A DNA stretch of 64,000 nt from Porphyra umbilicalis. Lineage: Eukaryota > Rhodophyta > Bangiophyceae > Bangiales > Bangiaceae. Both the position numbers and the translations under genes were made by a program. The stretch covers positions 124,001 to 188,000 of the forward strand of contig KV918774.1 of NCBI GenBank assembly GCA_002049455.2, in the 5' to 3' direction. This document shows, in pieces, positions 55,282-64,000 of this stretch (position 1 is the first letter of the stretch; each line of letters opens with the position of its first letter). The notes beneath the pieces were generated by a model. That model worked only from the letters and a program-made list of their open reading frames with translations. It had not been told where the DNA came from and did not search any database.

Positions 55282-58051
55282 ATGTAGGATCTCAACATCT
55301 CAAACACGAAGCAAAATTTTGCTTCGGGCGAACGCTGACGAGCTCTGAGAGCGCGTGCTCCGGAGCAGCTGCCCAAGGCCCTGCTGGGGAATGCCTTGGG
55401 CCATTGGATTTACTGCTTCGCGAGCATAATACCATTGCCTGGCCTGGGGTGTCGGTGGTGATGACGACATGCATGGATGACACCCGCTCTGGGATGCCAT
55501 GAGGCGGCCCCGCTCCCCCCGCGCCCCCATCCTCCCGCACCCGCCTCTCCCCGCTCCCCCCGCCCCCCCGCCCTCCTCCTATCGCGCCCCAGCCTCCTGT
55601 GGCATCCAAATGCTCCCTACGGCCCCCTCCACCAGGGTGGCGGTCCGTGGGGGCGACAGCGGCAGGCGGCGGCGGCGGCCGAACGGGCTGCAGCCCGCCG
55701 CTGGAGGCACCCCCCCCGCCCCCCTAGCTTCCCACTCCCCCCGTGCCACCCCCCTCCCTGCCTTTTCCGGCTTCCTGCCGTTTCCCTTCGGCCCCATCTG
55801 CCATGCTGGCGGTGTGTGCTGCCGGTGGCGGCAGCCAGCGGCGGTGGTCGTGCGGGCTGCCGCCCGCCCCTCGGGGCACCATTCGCGCCCGCCCCGCCCC
55901 GCTGCCCCCCTGCCCCCTCCCGCCAGCCTCGGCCGGCATCCTGGTGATCCCCTCGGGCCCCCCCACCACGCTAGTGTTCTGTGGGGGTTGCGGCAGCGGC
56001 TAGTGGCGGCGGCCGTGCGGATGGTCGCCCGCCGCTGGGGGCACCCTGCCTGGTTTCCGCGCCCCCCCCGCCCGCTGGCTAACGAGGGAGGTACATGGCG
56101 CAGAATGTGGTGCGGGCGGTCTGCAGCGGGGGCGAGTGGCGGGTAGGGCGACCTGCAGTGGGCGCGGGCGGCAGGGCGGTCGGCTAGTGGGGCGGGCCGC
56201 CGGTAGGGTGGGTGGCGGTCGGCCGGCGGGGCGGGTGTTCGGCGGGACGGCCGGCAGGCGCGCCCCCCGCCACGGTGGTGCTCCCCCCCCCACCGCGGCC
56301 GCGGTTGCCCCCCCCCATCCCCCCAAAGTCTCCTGGAGATGTCTGTCGGGGGGGTTTGGCGCTGGCGGCCAGCGGCAGCGGCCGGCTGCGGGGGCGGCCT
56401 GCGGCGTCTGGCGGCTGCGTCTGGCGGCTGCCTCTGGCGGCGGGGCTGGCGGTGGTGGCGGTAGAGATTGAGGCGGTCAGCGCCGGCGTCTGGTGCCGGC
56501 AGCTGGCGGCGACGACTGCCGGGGGTGGCGACAGGCGGGGGGGGCAGTTCACGCCGGTGGCTGGCGTGGGGGTTGTCGGCGGGGGCTACCGATGGGGGTC
56601 ATTGTGTGGTCTTTTGGGCTCTATACAGATCATAGAGTGCAAAAAAGCCAGCGCACATACAAAGTTGCCCGGGAGAGAGGTTGGGAGCAGTGAAGAGGCG
56701 GTGGCCGTTCCAGGCTAGGGCTAGGGTTAGAGACCTCTGGGGGCGGGGGAAGGCATGAAGGAAGCATTTACACGCTTAGCCACGCACAGCACCGTTCCCA
56801 GGACCCTTCAAAGCACCAGAAGAAAGGCTTAAAAAAAAAAGTGATGTTTTGGTCAAGTTCCGCCCGGACGTGCCGTTGCTCCTCCATAGCGGACCAGATG
56901 GCAGCGGGTTGCCACGCGACAACCGGACCATACCAACTCATGCGAAAAACAAGTAGAATGGGCACAGGACAGTGTCGGATGCATATCATGACTTTTTTTC
57001 TGTGAGAAAAGAAACAGAACAGTTGTAGGCAGAAAGAGAAGCGCAGGGTCGCATTCCACTGGATTTGACAGTGTCAGAAAAAACACGTGATTCACTGGCT
57101 TGGCCAGTGTCAGTGTCCATCTATCGTTTACACTGGATCTGACACGCTGACAGAGGGGGTCCATCCGCCCCATCTCGTGGAGCTCCCCTGGCCGCCACTG
57201 CCCCCTCCCATCCTTTCTGCGTCCCCCCACCCTTACTGTCCTGACGGGCCCCGGGGACCCGGGGCCGGCATTGCTCCTCGCGCTCTCCCCTCCAACCACC
57301 GCTGCTTCCCTTTGTCTCCGTCGCCGACCCCCCTCGGCCGGCGTCTGCCGGTCGCGGCATCCCCAAACGGCGAGTACGTCTGGAGCCGCCCACACCTACA
57401 CCCCCCATAACCCCCCCCCTCCATAATGGCGGTGTCTTCCCCCCCCCCGACGCGTCGGCCTCCACCCTTGCCACCACCACCGCTGCGAGCCCCCCCACGG
57501 CTCAGAGGCGCGCGACGCGGAGCAACCCCGCCCGGCGTTCCGACACCGCCGCGACTGCGGCAGCAGCGACGACGTGGTGGATGGGGGCCGGGGGGGTGGG
57601 GGGGGTGGGACGGCCACCGGAGGCGGCCGGCGGCGACCGTTGGGACCAGCACGTAGAGGCGGGCGAGGGTGAGCAGCGCGCCGAGGGGGGGGAAATCCGC
57701 CCGTCATTGGCGTTTCTGGGAGGGGGGTGCGGGGGGGGGAACGTTGAACCTCATGGTGGGGAGGGGGAAAGGCGAGGGGAGAGCCCGCACAACAAGCATG
57801 AGCCGCTTCCACCAGCTCCACCCAACCGACTGGCGGCGGCCAGCGGTCATGCACGGATACGATTTACACACGCAGGATAAGTACCAGTCCAGGCATGCGG
57901 AACTGTCCCCGCCCGAACCCACCCCCCCCCCCAGAAGCCCCGAAACTCCCCCCTGCACACCTCCACGTGGAGGCACGAGAGGCGTCCCCCCCTCCCCCCT
58001 TCACCCGAAGCAAAATTTTGCTTCGTGGTTGACATTGTCAAATCCTACCTC
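55282..58051. mobile_element. MULE-like non-autonomous element (2,770 bp) nested in element X
   Basis: Left end (gtaggatctcaacatctcaa, then acgaagcaaaattttgcttcgggcgaa) and right end (the inverse, with a few changes and one indel) form TIRs of about 45 bp. The flanking duplication tccgcagcc (55273-55281, 58052-58060) is 9 bp, as Mutator-like elements make. Each TIR contains the 20-bp palindrome cgaagcaaaattttgcttcg. The interior is GC-rich low complexity without recognisable coding. TIR identity stops a few bases short of the TSD, so the exact ends may shift by 2-4 bases. Confidence 0.75.
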
Positions 58052-58149
58052 TCCGCAGCCGGCTGCGATTAGGTGGCAAGCAGCGGCGGCTGCAAGGAGC
58101 GAGATCGCGTCTGCGATCTCCCGCTGCGGGGGGGCCGGGGGGGCGGACG

Positions 58150-58610
58150 TGCGGGGGGGTGCGCGGTTTCGCCGGCGGCGGCGGCAAGCCGCGGCGGTGT
58201 CGGGCGTTGCGGCGGCGTCGGCCGCCGCCGCCACGCGTCGCCGCCGCTGCCGCCAATGCACAAGGCGGCGGCGGCGGCAAGGGGCGGCGGCGATGCGGCG
58301 GTCGGCGGCCGCGGCTGCCGCGTTGTCGGCGCGCGGGGGGGGCGGACGTGCGGGGGGGGTGCGCGGTGTCGGCGGCGGCGGCGGCAAGCCGCGGCGGTGT
58401 CGTGCGTTGCGGCGGCGTCGGCCGCCGCCGCCACGCGTCGTCGCCGCCGCCGCAAGTCCACAGGGCGGCGGCGGCGGCAAGGGGCGGCGGCGATGCGACG
58501 GTCGGCGGCCGCGGCTGCCGCGTTGTCGGCGCGGGGGGGAAGGCTGACGTGCTGGGGGGGTGCGCGGTTTCGGCGGCGGCGGCGGCAAGCCGCGGCGGCG
58601 GGAGGCGACA
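58150..58610 (+). repeat. Tandem repeat of about 205 bp, two full copies plus part
   Basis: Units begin gtgcgcggtttcgccggcgg near 58160, 58367 and 58560 and share the aagccgcggcggtgtc and gcggccgcggctgccgcgttgtc segments. It lies in the right part of element X. The apparent ORFs across it on both strands reflect the repeat and base composition. Confidence 0.8.
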
Positions 58611-58976
58611 GCGACGCGGCGGCGGCGGTGGTCTTGGCGGCCAAGGAGGTGCGCGCGGCTGGGGGGGGGGCGGCGTCGCCGGCGCCGCGTCGACCCCGGG
58701 TGGCGGGCGGGCGCCAGCGGCGGCAAGGGGCGGCGCCGCTGCAGCTGCCGCGGATTTCGCGCCCGAAGGCGACAGGCACCTCGCGCGGGGCGGCGCCGCG
58801 GCAGCCGACGGGGGCAGCGAATTGTCGGCGGCGACTCGGCGACGGTGCCTCGGCGTGGCCGGCCGCCGTCGGGCGACGGCGGGGCGACGGCGGCGGTGGC
58901 TGACGATGCTGCGCTCGGCTTTTGCACCGCGCCCAACGCGGCGGGCGGGGGGGGGGCTTGCCTCGTCGGCGGCGGT

Positions 58977-59001
58977 GGGGGGGGGGGGGGGGGGGGGGGG
59001 G
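58977..59001 (+). repeat. Run of 25 consecutive G
   Basis: An uninterrupted G homopolymer with further G-runs nearby (59030-59041). It may form a quadruplex or be an assembly length error. Confidence 0.95.
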
Positions 59002-60719
59002 CTGGCCTCGTCGGCGGCAGTTGGGGCGAAGGGGGGGGGGGAGAAGGGTGCCGCCGGTGAGAGGGTGGGGGGCGGGCGCGGCGGCCCCCATCCCCGCCGA
59101 AGCGGTGCCGTCGACGGCGCCCGTGTGGATGCTGTGCGTGCCCGCAGTCACCGACAGGCTGCTGCGAACGCTGATTGCGCCGGGCGGCGCCGCCGCCCGC
59201 ACGCCGGCGGTGCGGCAGGTGCTCGTGCTCCTGCTCGCGCGGGAGGCGTGTCAGCAGCTGCCGGGAGCGGCGGGGGCGGGGGCGGGTGCGGGTGCTGGAG
59301 CGGGTGCGGGAGCGGGGGGGGGGGCGACGCGGCGTCTGCTGCTGCGGGAGGCGGCGGCGGCGGGGCACCCTCCCGTCGCCCGCACCGGCCCCCGCGTCCG
59401 CGACGGCCGCCGTCTCCAATGGGCACCCGCTGGTGCAGCATCGCGCCTCCGCCGCCGCCGCCGCTGCCGACGCCGCCACCGCCGACGCCGCCCTGTTTGA
59501 CGCTACTCGCGACGCGCTCGACGCGGCGGCGGCGGCGGCCGCCGCGGCGCAGGGTGGCGCTTGTGACCTGCAGATATGTCCTGTGGGCGCGTTCCTGTCG
59601 CGTGATCCACAATGTCATTTGACTGAGATTGTTGGTCGCGTGTCAGTCATCGATTTATGGAATACTAGATCCAAACTTTTGCCGCGGAAAATGGCAATTG
59701 AACAGGACGCTCCTTATGTTTGTTCCGTATACGGCACGGCCGGATGCTTATCCGCTGCCGGCGTGCTCCCATGGTGCTCCCGTCTCCGACCCAGTTAGCC
59801 CCCCTGCGCGACACGTTGGCGACACTCGACCGCTGTGTGTCGCCAATGTGTCACCAAGAACGAACCAAAAATTAACCTAGGGCAGAACCGCCGACGATCG
59901 CGCGGACTAGTACGTGCGGCTCTCCAGTTCAACTATATCTCGGGCGGTGACGCTCTTCACAGAGTTCATCGTGGACGAGTTCAGCCCCCGGTACCTGCGA
60001 CCGCCCACCACGGCGGAAATCGGTAACATCCTCGCCCGCAACGCTGAGCGTGGGTTTCCAGGGTGTCTCGGGTCGCTTGACTGTTCTCACTGGCAGTGGT
60101 CCATTTGCCCCAAGGGGCGTGCGGGCACCTACCAGGGCCGCGATGGCCAGCGGTTCATCGTGATTGAGGCTATCTGTGACGGGGACACTTGGATATACCA
60201 CATTTTTTTTGGGTGTCCCGGGAGCCTGAATGATATTAACGTCCTGTACCAATCTCCGTTGTATATGGATGTGATCACCGGCAAATGGCCCCCGCGTGAC
60301 TGTCCGTTCGCTGTGAATGGCAATACTCGCACCTTGCTATATTACCTAGTGGACGGCATTTATTCTCGCTTCGCGTTTTTCGTCGCCCCTTATCCGAACC
60401 TCCAAACTCGAGAGCAACGGACTTTCAACCGCCTGCAAGAGGCGCTACGCGAGGACGTGGAGCGCCTCTTCGGGATCCTGCCGGCACGCTTCCACATTAT
60501 GCTGCACGCGTGCCGGTACTGGTCGGTACCTCGAATGGGACTGACCACGCAAACCGTTGCAATTTTGCTTAACATGGTTGTCGAGTGCCGCCGCGACGGG
60601 TTTGTGTCGTGGTCGCGCTCGTCGGTGTACGGGGCGGGTGGCGGCGGGCCTGTCAGGGCGGGGGCCGCCGGAGCGGCGGAGGCGGATGGGGCGGACGGGG
60701 AGGGCGGCACCGCGGTTCC

Positions 60720-61240
60720 GGGCGGCGCCGCGGGCGCGGGCGCCGCCGGTGGCGGTGGTGGAGCAGCGAGCGCTGGTGGGGCGGGCGGCGCCGACGCGGA
60801 CACGGGCGCCGCCGGTGGCGGTGGTGGAGCGGCGAGCGCTGGTGGGGCGGGCGGCCCCGACGCGGGCACGGGCGCAGCCGGTGGCGGTGGCGGAGCGGCG
60901 GGCGCTGGTGAGGCGGGCGGCGCCGACGCGGGCGCGGGCGCCGCCGGTGGCGGTGGCGGAGCGGCGAGCGCTGGTGGGGCGGGCGGCCCCGACGCGGGCA
61001 CGGGCGCCGCCGGTGGCGGTAGTGGAGCGGCGGGCACTGGTGGGGCGGGCCGCGCCGACGCTGGTGCGGGCGCCGCCGGTGGCGGTGGTGGAGATGTGGG
61101 CGCTGGTGGGGCGGGCGGCGCCGACGCTGGCGCGGGCGCCGCCGGTGCCGGCCCTGCAGCGGCGGCTGGTGGTGGGGCCGGCGGCGCCGACGCAGGTGCG
61201 GGCAGAGCCAGTGGCAGCGCTGAAGCGAGGGGCGCTGGCA
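60720..61240 (+). repeat. 66-bp coding repeat in the Harbinger transposase tail
   Basis: About seven to eight units encode 22-residue blocks such as GAAGGGGGAASAGGAGGADA with variation in the last residues. The reading frame is kept across all units. Confidence 0.88.
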
Positions 61241-61479
61241 ATACGGGGGCCGTCGGGGTTGGTGCGGGTGCGCTAGGGGATCTATAGCAGCCCCCCGGCG
61301 TCCCGCCCCCTCATGTCGGGAGCGCTCCTGTGGCGCCAATCAGCGAGTTTATGCGCATCCTCATGGCCACCGGCGACGCAAAGTCCGTCGCAGAGCACAA
61401 GGCGCTTCGCGACAACCTGTGTGCGCATGTTTTTGCTCAGCGAGGTGAGCTGCTGGAGCCGTATGTTGATTGAGCTTTG

Positions 61480-61986
61480 TTGTCTTTTCTTTTTTTGCGT
61501 CATCTGATTCTTTGTCGCCATCTTTTTGTGATCTGGTACGATGTGCACCATGTTCTCTATTCAGTGGTCTTGTTTCTTACGCTACGTTCGGGAAACGGTG
61601 ATTTAACAGGTGCGATGGTGTGATCCTCCCCTTTTCCTTTCAGAATTTATTTGCGATGGCGGCAGGACAGGGTTGGGCGGCGGCAGCCGCCGCCCTTGTC
61701 GCGCTTGCACGACGGCGGCCGCACGAGCGGCCAACCGCCGAAATTGCTTGTGCTGCACGGCACACGCAGCGGCCGCCGCCCTTGTTGCTGCTCCAAGGTG
61801 GCCGCCGCACTGACTTTTGTTGCAGCCGCACCTGTTCATGTTGCGCGGCGGCCGCCACACCTGTTGTTGCGCGGCGGCCGCCGCACTTGTCGTCTTTGCG
61901 CTGCTGCTGCCTACGTGCGTCCGCACTTGTTGCTGTGGAGCGGCGCGCCGGCCGCCGCCCTTGCTGTCGCTGCGCAGCCACCGCCA
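61480..61986. other. Unassigned sequence between Harbinger and Copia-2
   Basis: A T-rich stretch (61480-61640) ends in ctccccttttcctttcag, which looks like a polypyrimidine tract and 3' splice site, and is followed by an open frame starting ATG at 61656. That frame is Ala/Cys/Arg-rich with repeated gcggccgccgc segments and no recognised domain. Confidence 0.4.
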
Positions 61987-62405
61987 TGTTGAAACATAGT
62001 GGGGATAGGGGTTGGGGGACCACGGTGAAGTGGTTGAGTGGCTTGAGCTTGTGTGTGTGTGTGCGAACGTGCTTTTTTTGGTTGGCCTAAGGTTCGCCCG
62101 CCTCTCCCAACCGAGAGCACCTCTCAAATAGTCCCCACCGGCCCAAGTGCTCCCCCCTCTCGCGCCCACACCGACGCCCACGCCCTCGCACCAAATCGAA
62201 TCACTCACCAAATCAAAAGCCACTAGAGCAAAGCGAAGATCAAATCCAAAACATGCCAAAAGTAACGCCCCAAGATCACCCAACACGAATGTGTGCAACT
62301 TGACCACGTCTTGCAAATGTACCATGTGGGGTACCATAAGGGTCACCGGCCATCATCCATCCGCGAATCGCCAGTGGAGCCGGCGACGAGCATCACAGTC
62401 CAACA
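61987..62405 (-). repeat. 3' LTR of Copia-2 (419 bp)
   Basis: The reverse complement begins tgttggactgtgatgctcgt and ends tttcaaca, like 2395-2812. In transcript order it is preceded by aagcaaggaggag, the polypurine tract. Confidence 0.9.
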
Positions 62406-62440
62406 CTCCTCCTTGCTTTTTGCCGCGGCGGTTCTTGTAT

Positions 62441-64000
62441 TCAGCAAAGCCCCATGGCCTCGACATGCTTGTCGTGCTTGGTCTTGCCGAGCTCCTTCGT
62501 CATCGAGTCCGCCACCATGTCGTCCGTTGCACAATGCTCCAGTGTCACCTTGTCCGACGTGATGGCCTCGCGCACAAAGTGGTATCGAATGTCGATGTGC
62601 TTGGTGCGCTTGTGCTCGACGGGGTTCTTGGAGAAGTCAATGCACCCGCTGTTGTCGACCTTGATGTTGATCGGCCCGCCCGAGATCGCTGTCCGCAGCC
62701 CTTGAGTTGCAACGCTTTGCACGAGCTTGTTTGGCCAAACAGCTTCCTTGCTGGCCTCACATAGAGCCATGTACTCGGCTTCCATCGTCGACAGCGCCAC
62801 CGTCTTCTGCAACTTAGAACCCCAGCTGACGGCTGCTCCGCCAAAGATGAAGGTGAAGCCCGTCGTAGAACGTCGCGTCTCGTGGTCACCCGCCCAGTCG
62901 GCATCACTAAAGCCTTGTAGAACACAGGAAGAGTTCTTGTCGAAGACCAGCCCCTTGTCCATCGAACCCTTGACGTACCGTAGAACGCGCTTAATCGCCG
63001 CCCAATGCTCCTTGCCGTAGCACGAGACAAAACGACTCAGCTTCCCGATAGCGAAGGCGAGGTCAGGACGTGTCCCGACCATCAGGTACATAAGACTGCC
63101 GACAGCTTCGCGGTAGGGCAGCACGTCGTCGCTCTCGTCGGCCTTGACCAGCTGCAGGCCCACCTCCAGCGGCGTTCCGATCGGGTTGCACTCCGCCATC
63201 CCGAACTTCTCCAGCACTTGCGCCGCGTACTTGCCCTGCGACAGCTTGAGGGTGCCCAACGCCTTGTCACGTCTAATCTGTAGCCCGAGGATGACCTTCG
63301 CCTCGCCCAGGTCCTTCATCTCAAAACGCTTGTGCAGAGCGGCCTTAATCTTGTAGATCGCCGCCAGGCTTGATGCCACCAACAGGAGATCGTCGACGTA
63401 CACCAGGACGATGATGATTTCGCCGTCATCCATAAGGAGGTAGAGGCATGCATCCGGGTCAATCTTTTCAGACCCCTGCGACTTGAGGAAGTCGTCGAGC
63501 TTGGCGTACCACATCTTGGGGGCTTGCTTCAGCCCATGTAGCGCTTGGAGGAGACGACAAACCTTGTCAGGATACGTCGGAACGACACAGCCGTCTGGCT
63601 GCTCCATGTAGACCTCCTCGTCAAGGTCTCCATTGAAGAAGGCCGTCTTGACGTCCATCTGATGTAGCTCCCACCCGTTCGCCGCCGTCATCGCCAGGAT
63701 GCATCGAATGGTGGTAAACTTGGCCACCGGCGCGAACGTCTCGTTGAAGTCGAGCCCCTTGATCTTCCGGTTCCCCATGAAGCACAGGCGCGCCTTGTGC
63801 CGCGTCGTGTTGTTCCCGTTCTTGTCAACCTCGTTCTTGACCTTGTACACCCACTTGCCCTTCAGCACGCGTCGACTGGCCGGGCGATCCGTCAAGCGCC
63901 AAGTCTTGTTCTTGCGGATGGCTTCCATCTCCTCGTCCATAGCAATCTTCCACTTAGCCGATTCTTGCCCTTGAACGGCTTGCACGTACGTCGTGGGCGC
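62441..64000 (-). CDS. Copia-2 pol C-terminal part: reverse transcriptase and RNase H (partial)
   Basis: Open from the window edge. The RT N-terminus has AMDEEMEAIRKNKTWRL, RRVLKGKWVYKVK and HKARLCFMGNRK. The core has MDVKTAFFNGDL, LHGLKQAP and YVDDLLLVA. RNase H has DADWAGDHETRRSTTGF, ALSTMEAEYMAL and VDNSGCIDF. It ends with a stop at 62441 (VEAMGLC). Catalytic residues are intact and there is no internal stop, so this copy may come from an autonomous element. Its integrase and gag lie outside the window. Confidence 0.92.
   Translation of the reverse strand, partial: APTTYVQAVQGQESAKWKIAMDEEMEAIRKNKTWRLTDRPASRRVLKGKWVYKVKNEVDKNGNNTTRHKARLCFMGNRKIKGLDFNETFAPVAKFTTIRCILAMTAANGWELHQMDVKTAFFNGDLDEEVYMEQPDGCVVPTYPDKVCRLLQALHGLKQAPKMWYAKLDDFLKSQGSEKIDPDACLYLLMDDGEIIIVLVYVDDLLLVASSLAAIYKIKAALHKRFEMKDLGEAKVILGLQIRRDKALGTLKLSQGKYAAQVLEKFGMAECNPIGTPLEVGLQLVKADESDDVLPYREAVGSLMYLMVGTRPDLAFAIGKLSRFVSCYGKEHWAAIKRVLRYVKGSMDKGLVFDKNSSCVLQGFSDADWAGDHETRRSTTGFTFIFGGAAVSWGSKLQKTVALSTMEAEYMALCEASKEAVWPNKLVQSVATQGLRTAISGGPINIKVDNSGCIDFSKNPVEHKRTKHIDIRYHFVREAITSDKVTLEHCATDDMVADSMTKELGKTKHDKHVEAMGLC

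Larger units (their letters stand above)
54557..59895. mobile_element. TIR element X (5,339 bp) inserted in the Harbinger transposase
   Basis: Perfect 15-bp terminal inverted repeats gtcggcggttctgcc (54557-54571) and ggcagaaccgccgac (59881-59895), flanked by 4-bp duplications gatc (54553-54556, 59896-59899). Without the insertion and one gatc the Harbinger frame joins exactly. No transposase is recognisable, so it is non-autonomous. The 4-bp TSD narrows the superfamily (Ginger and Sola1 make 4-bp duplications), but the class is not settled. It contains the MULE-like element 55282-58051. Confidence 0.85.
54093..61479 (+). pseudogene. PIF/Harbinger DDE transposase, split by a 5.3-kb insertion
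   Basis: The N-terminal part (54093-54556, ATG MDGGSIGGGFMS) has RAANKRCYLELGLHSILRDYF, PPVYGLREFERGF and NATGRPQAHPLQKLVAAFRVL. The frame resumes after the insertion at 59900. A TAG falls four codons later (59907-59909), and the nuclease domain follows: LGSLDCSHWQW (first Asp), FFGCPGSLNDINVL (second Asp), VDGIYSRFAFF, REDVERLFGIL (Glu). From about 60640 an Ala/Gly tail is encoded by 66-bp tandem repeats. A TAG at 61285-61287 interrupts the frame, and the last codons (FMRILMATGDAKSVAEHKAL to PYVD) end at 61479. Harbinger nucleases act with a Myb-like partner, which was not found. Terminal repeats were not located. Confidence 0.85.
61987..64000 (-). mobile_element. Copia-2: minus-strand copy of the Copia family, running off the window
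   Basis: The 3' LTR is at 61987-62405 and the pol C-terminal part at 62441-64000, oriented right to left. It is nearly identical to Copia-1 over RT-RNase H but keeps the sequence upstream of FTTIRC that Copia-1 lacks. The outer 5' half lies beyond the window, so TSDs cannot be checked. Confidence 0.9.

Noticed and set aside
56715-56735. Telomere-like ctagggctagggttagag
   Set aside because: Only two to three imperfect units in unrelated sequence inside a transposon.
58001-59622. Long overlapping ORFs on both strands in the right part of element X
   Set aside because: They come from ggc/gcc triplet runs and a 205-bp tandem repeat; no motif or family resemblance.
1-64000. CRISPR array or prokaryotic operon
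   Set aside because: No short direct repeats with unique spacers, no ribosome binding site pattern, and all recognised genes are eukaryotic transposon or chromatin types.

Overview
This window is GC-rich eukaryotic DNA consisting almost entirely of transposable elements nested inside one another, plus one broken host gene. Nothing prokaryotic is present (no operons, rRNA, tRNA or CRISPR). The E(z)-type gene remnant, the transposon types (Copia, chromodomain-bearing Ty3/gypsy, hAT MITEs, PIF/Harbinger, Tnp2-type) and the strong G+C bias indicate a GC-rich alga or other protist. A bangiophyte red alga is one possibility, but the sequence alone does not decide it.

Layout. 71-2374: remnant of an Enhancer-of-zeste (PRC2 histone methyltransferase) gene; its pre-SET Cys cluster, SANT-like and CXC regions are readable, and it stops at a Copia element before any SET domain. 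2395-28768: Copia-1, internally deleted, with its 3' LTR split by gypsy A (5136-28674, TSD accaa). Gypsy A is itself split by gypsy B (8108-18456, TSD gtcccc) and by a 580-bp hAT-type MITE in its integrase (21363-21942, TSD ttgtgcac). 28769-32170 and 44247-44560: a degenerate GC-rich tandem array carrying a second copy of that MITE (30270-30851) and cut by gypsy C (32171-44241, TSD gtggg). Gypsy C holds two opposite copies of a second, 242-bp MITE. 45226-46209: an unidentified minus-strand ORF. 48560-51474: a decayed Tnp2/KDZ-type transposase on the minus strand. 54093-61479: a PIF/Harbinger transposase cut by a 5.3-kb TIR element (TSD gatc) that in turn contains a 2.77-kb MULE-like element (9-bp TSD). 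61987-64000: a second, better Copia copy on the minus strand, running off the end.

The most interesting signal is that each of the three gypsy elements (A, B, C) has, between the integrase/chromodomain and the 3' LTR, a long open reading frame on the strand opposite to gag-pol. The three antisense proteins share blocks of residues, and in A and B they carry Gly/aromatic-rich low-complexity repeats. In gypsy C the reverse transcriptase and integrase have lost catalytic residues, while the antisense frame is open for about 783 codons apart from one stop. I know of no named family for this protein. It looks like a conserved accessory gene of this retrotransposon lineage, of unknown function.

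Every target-site duplication quoted was read directly from the bases. Protein homologies were assigned by eye from family motifs without database searches.
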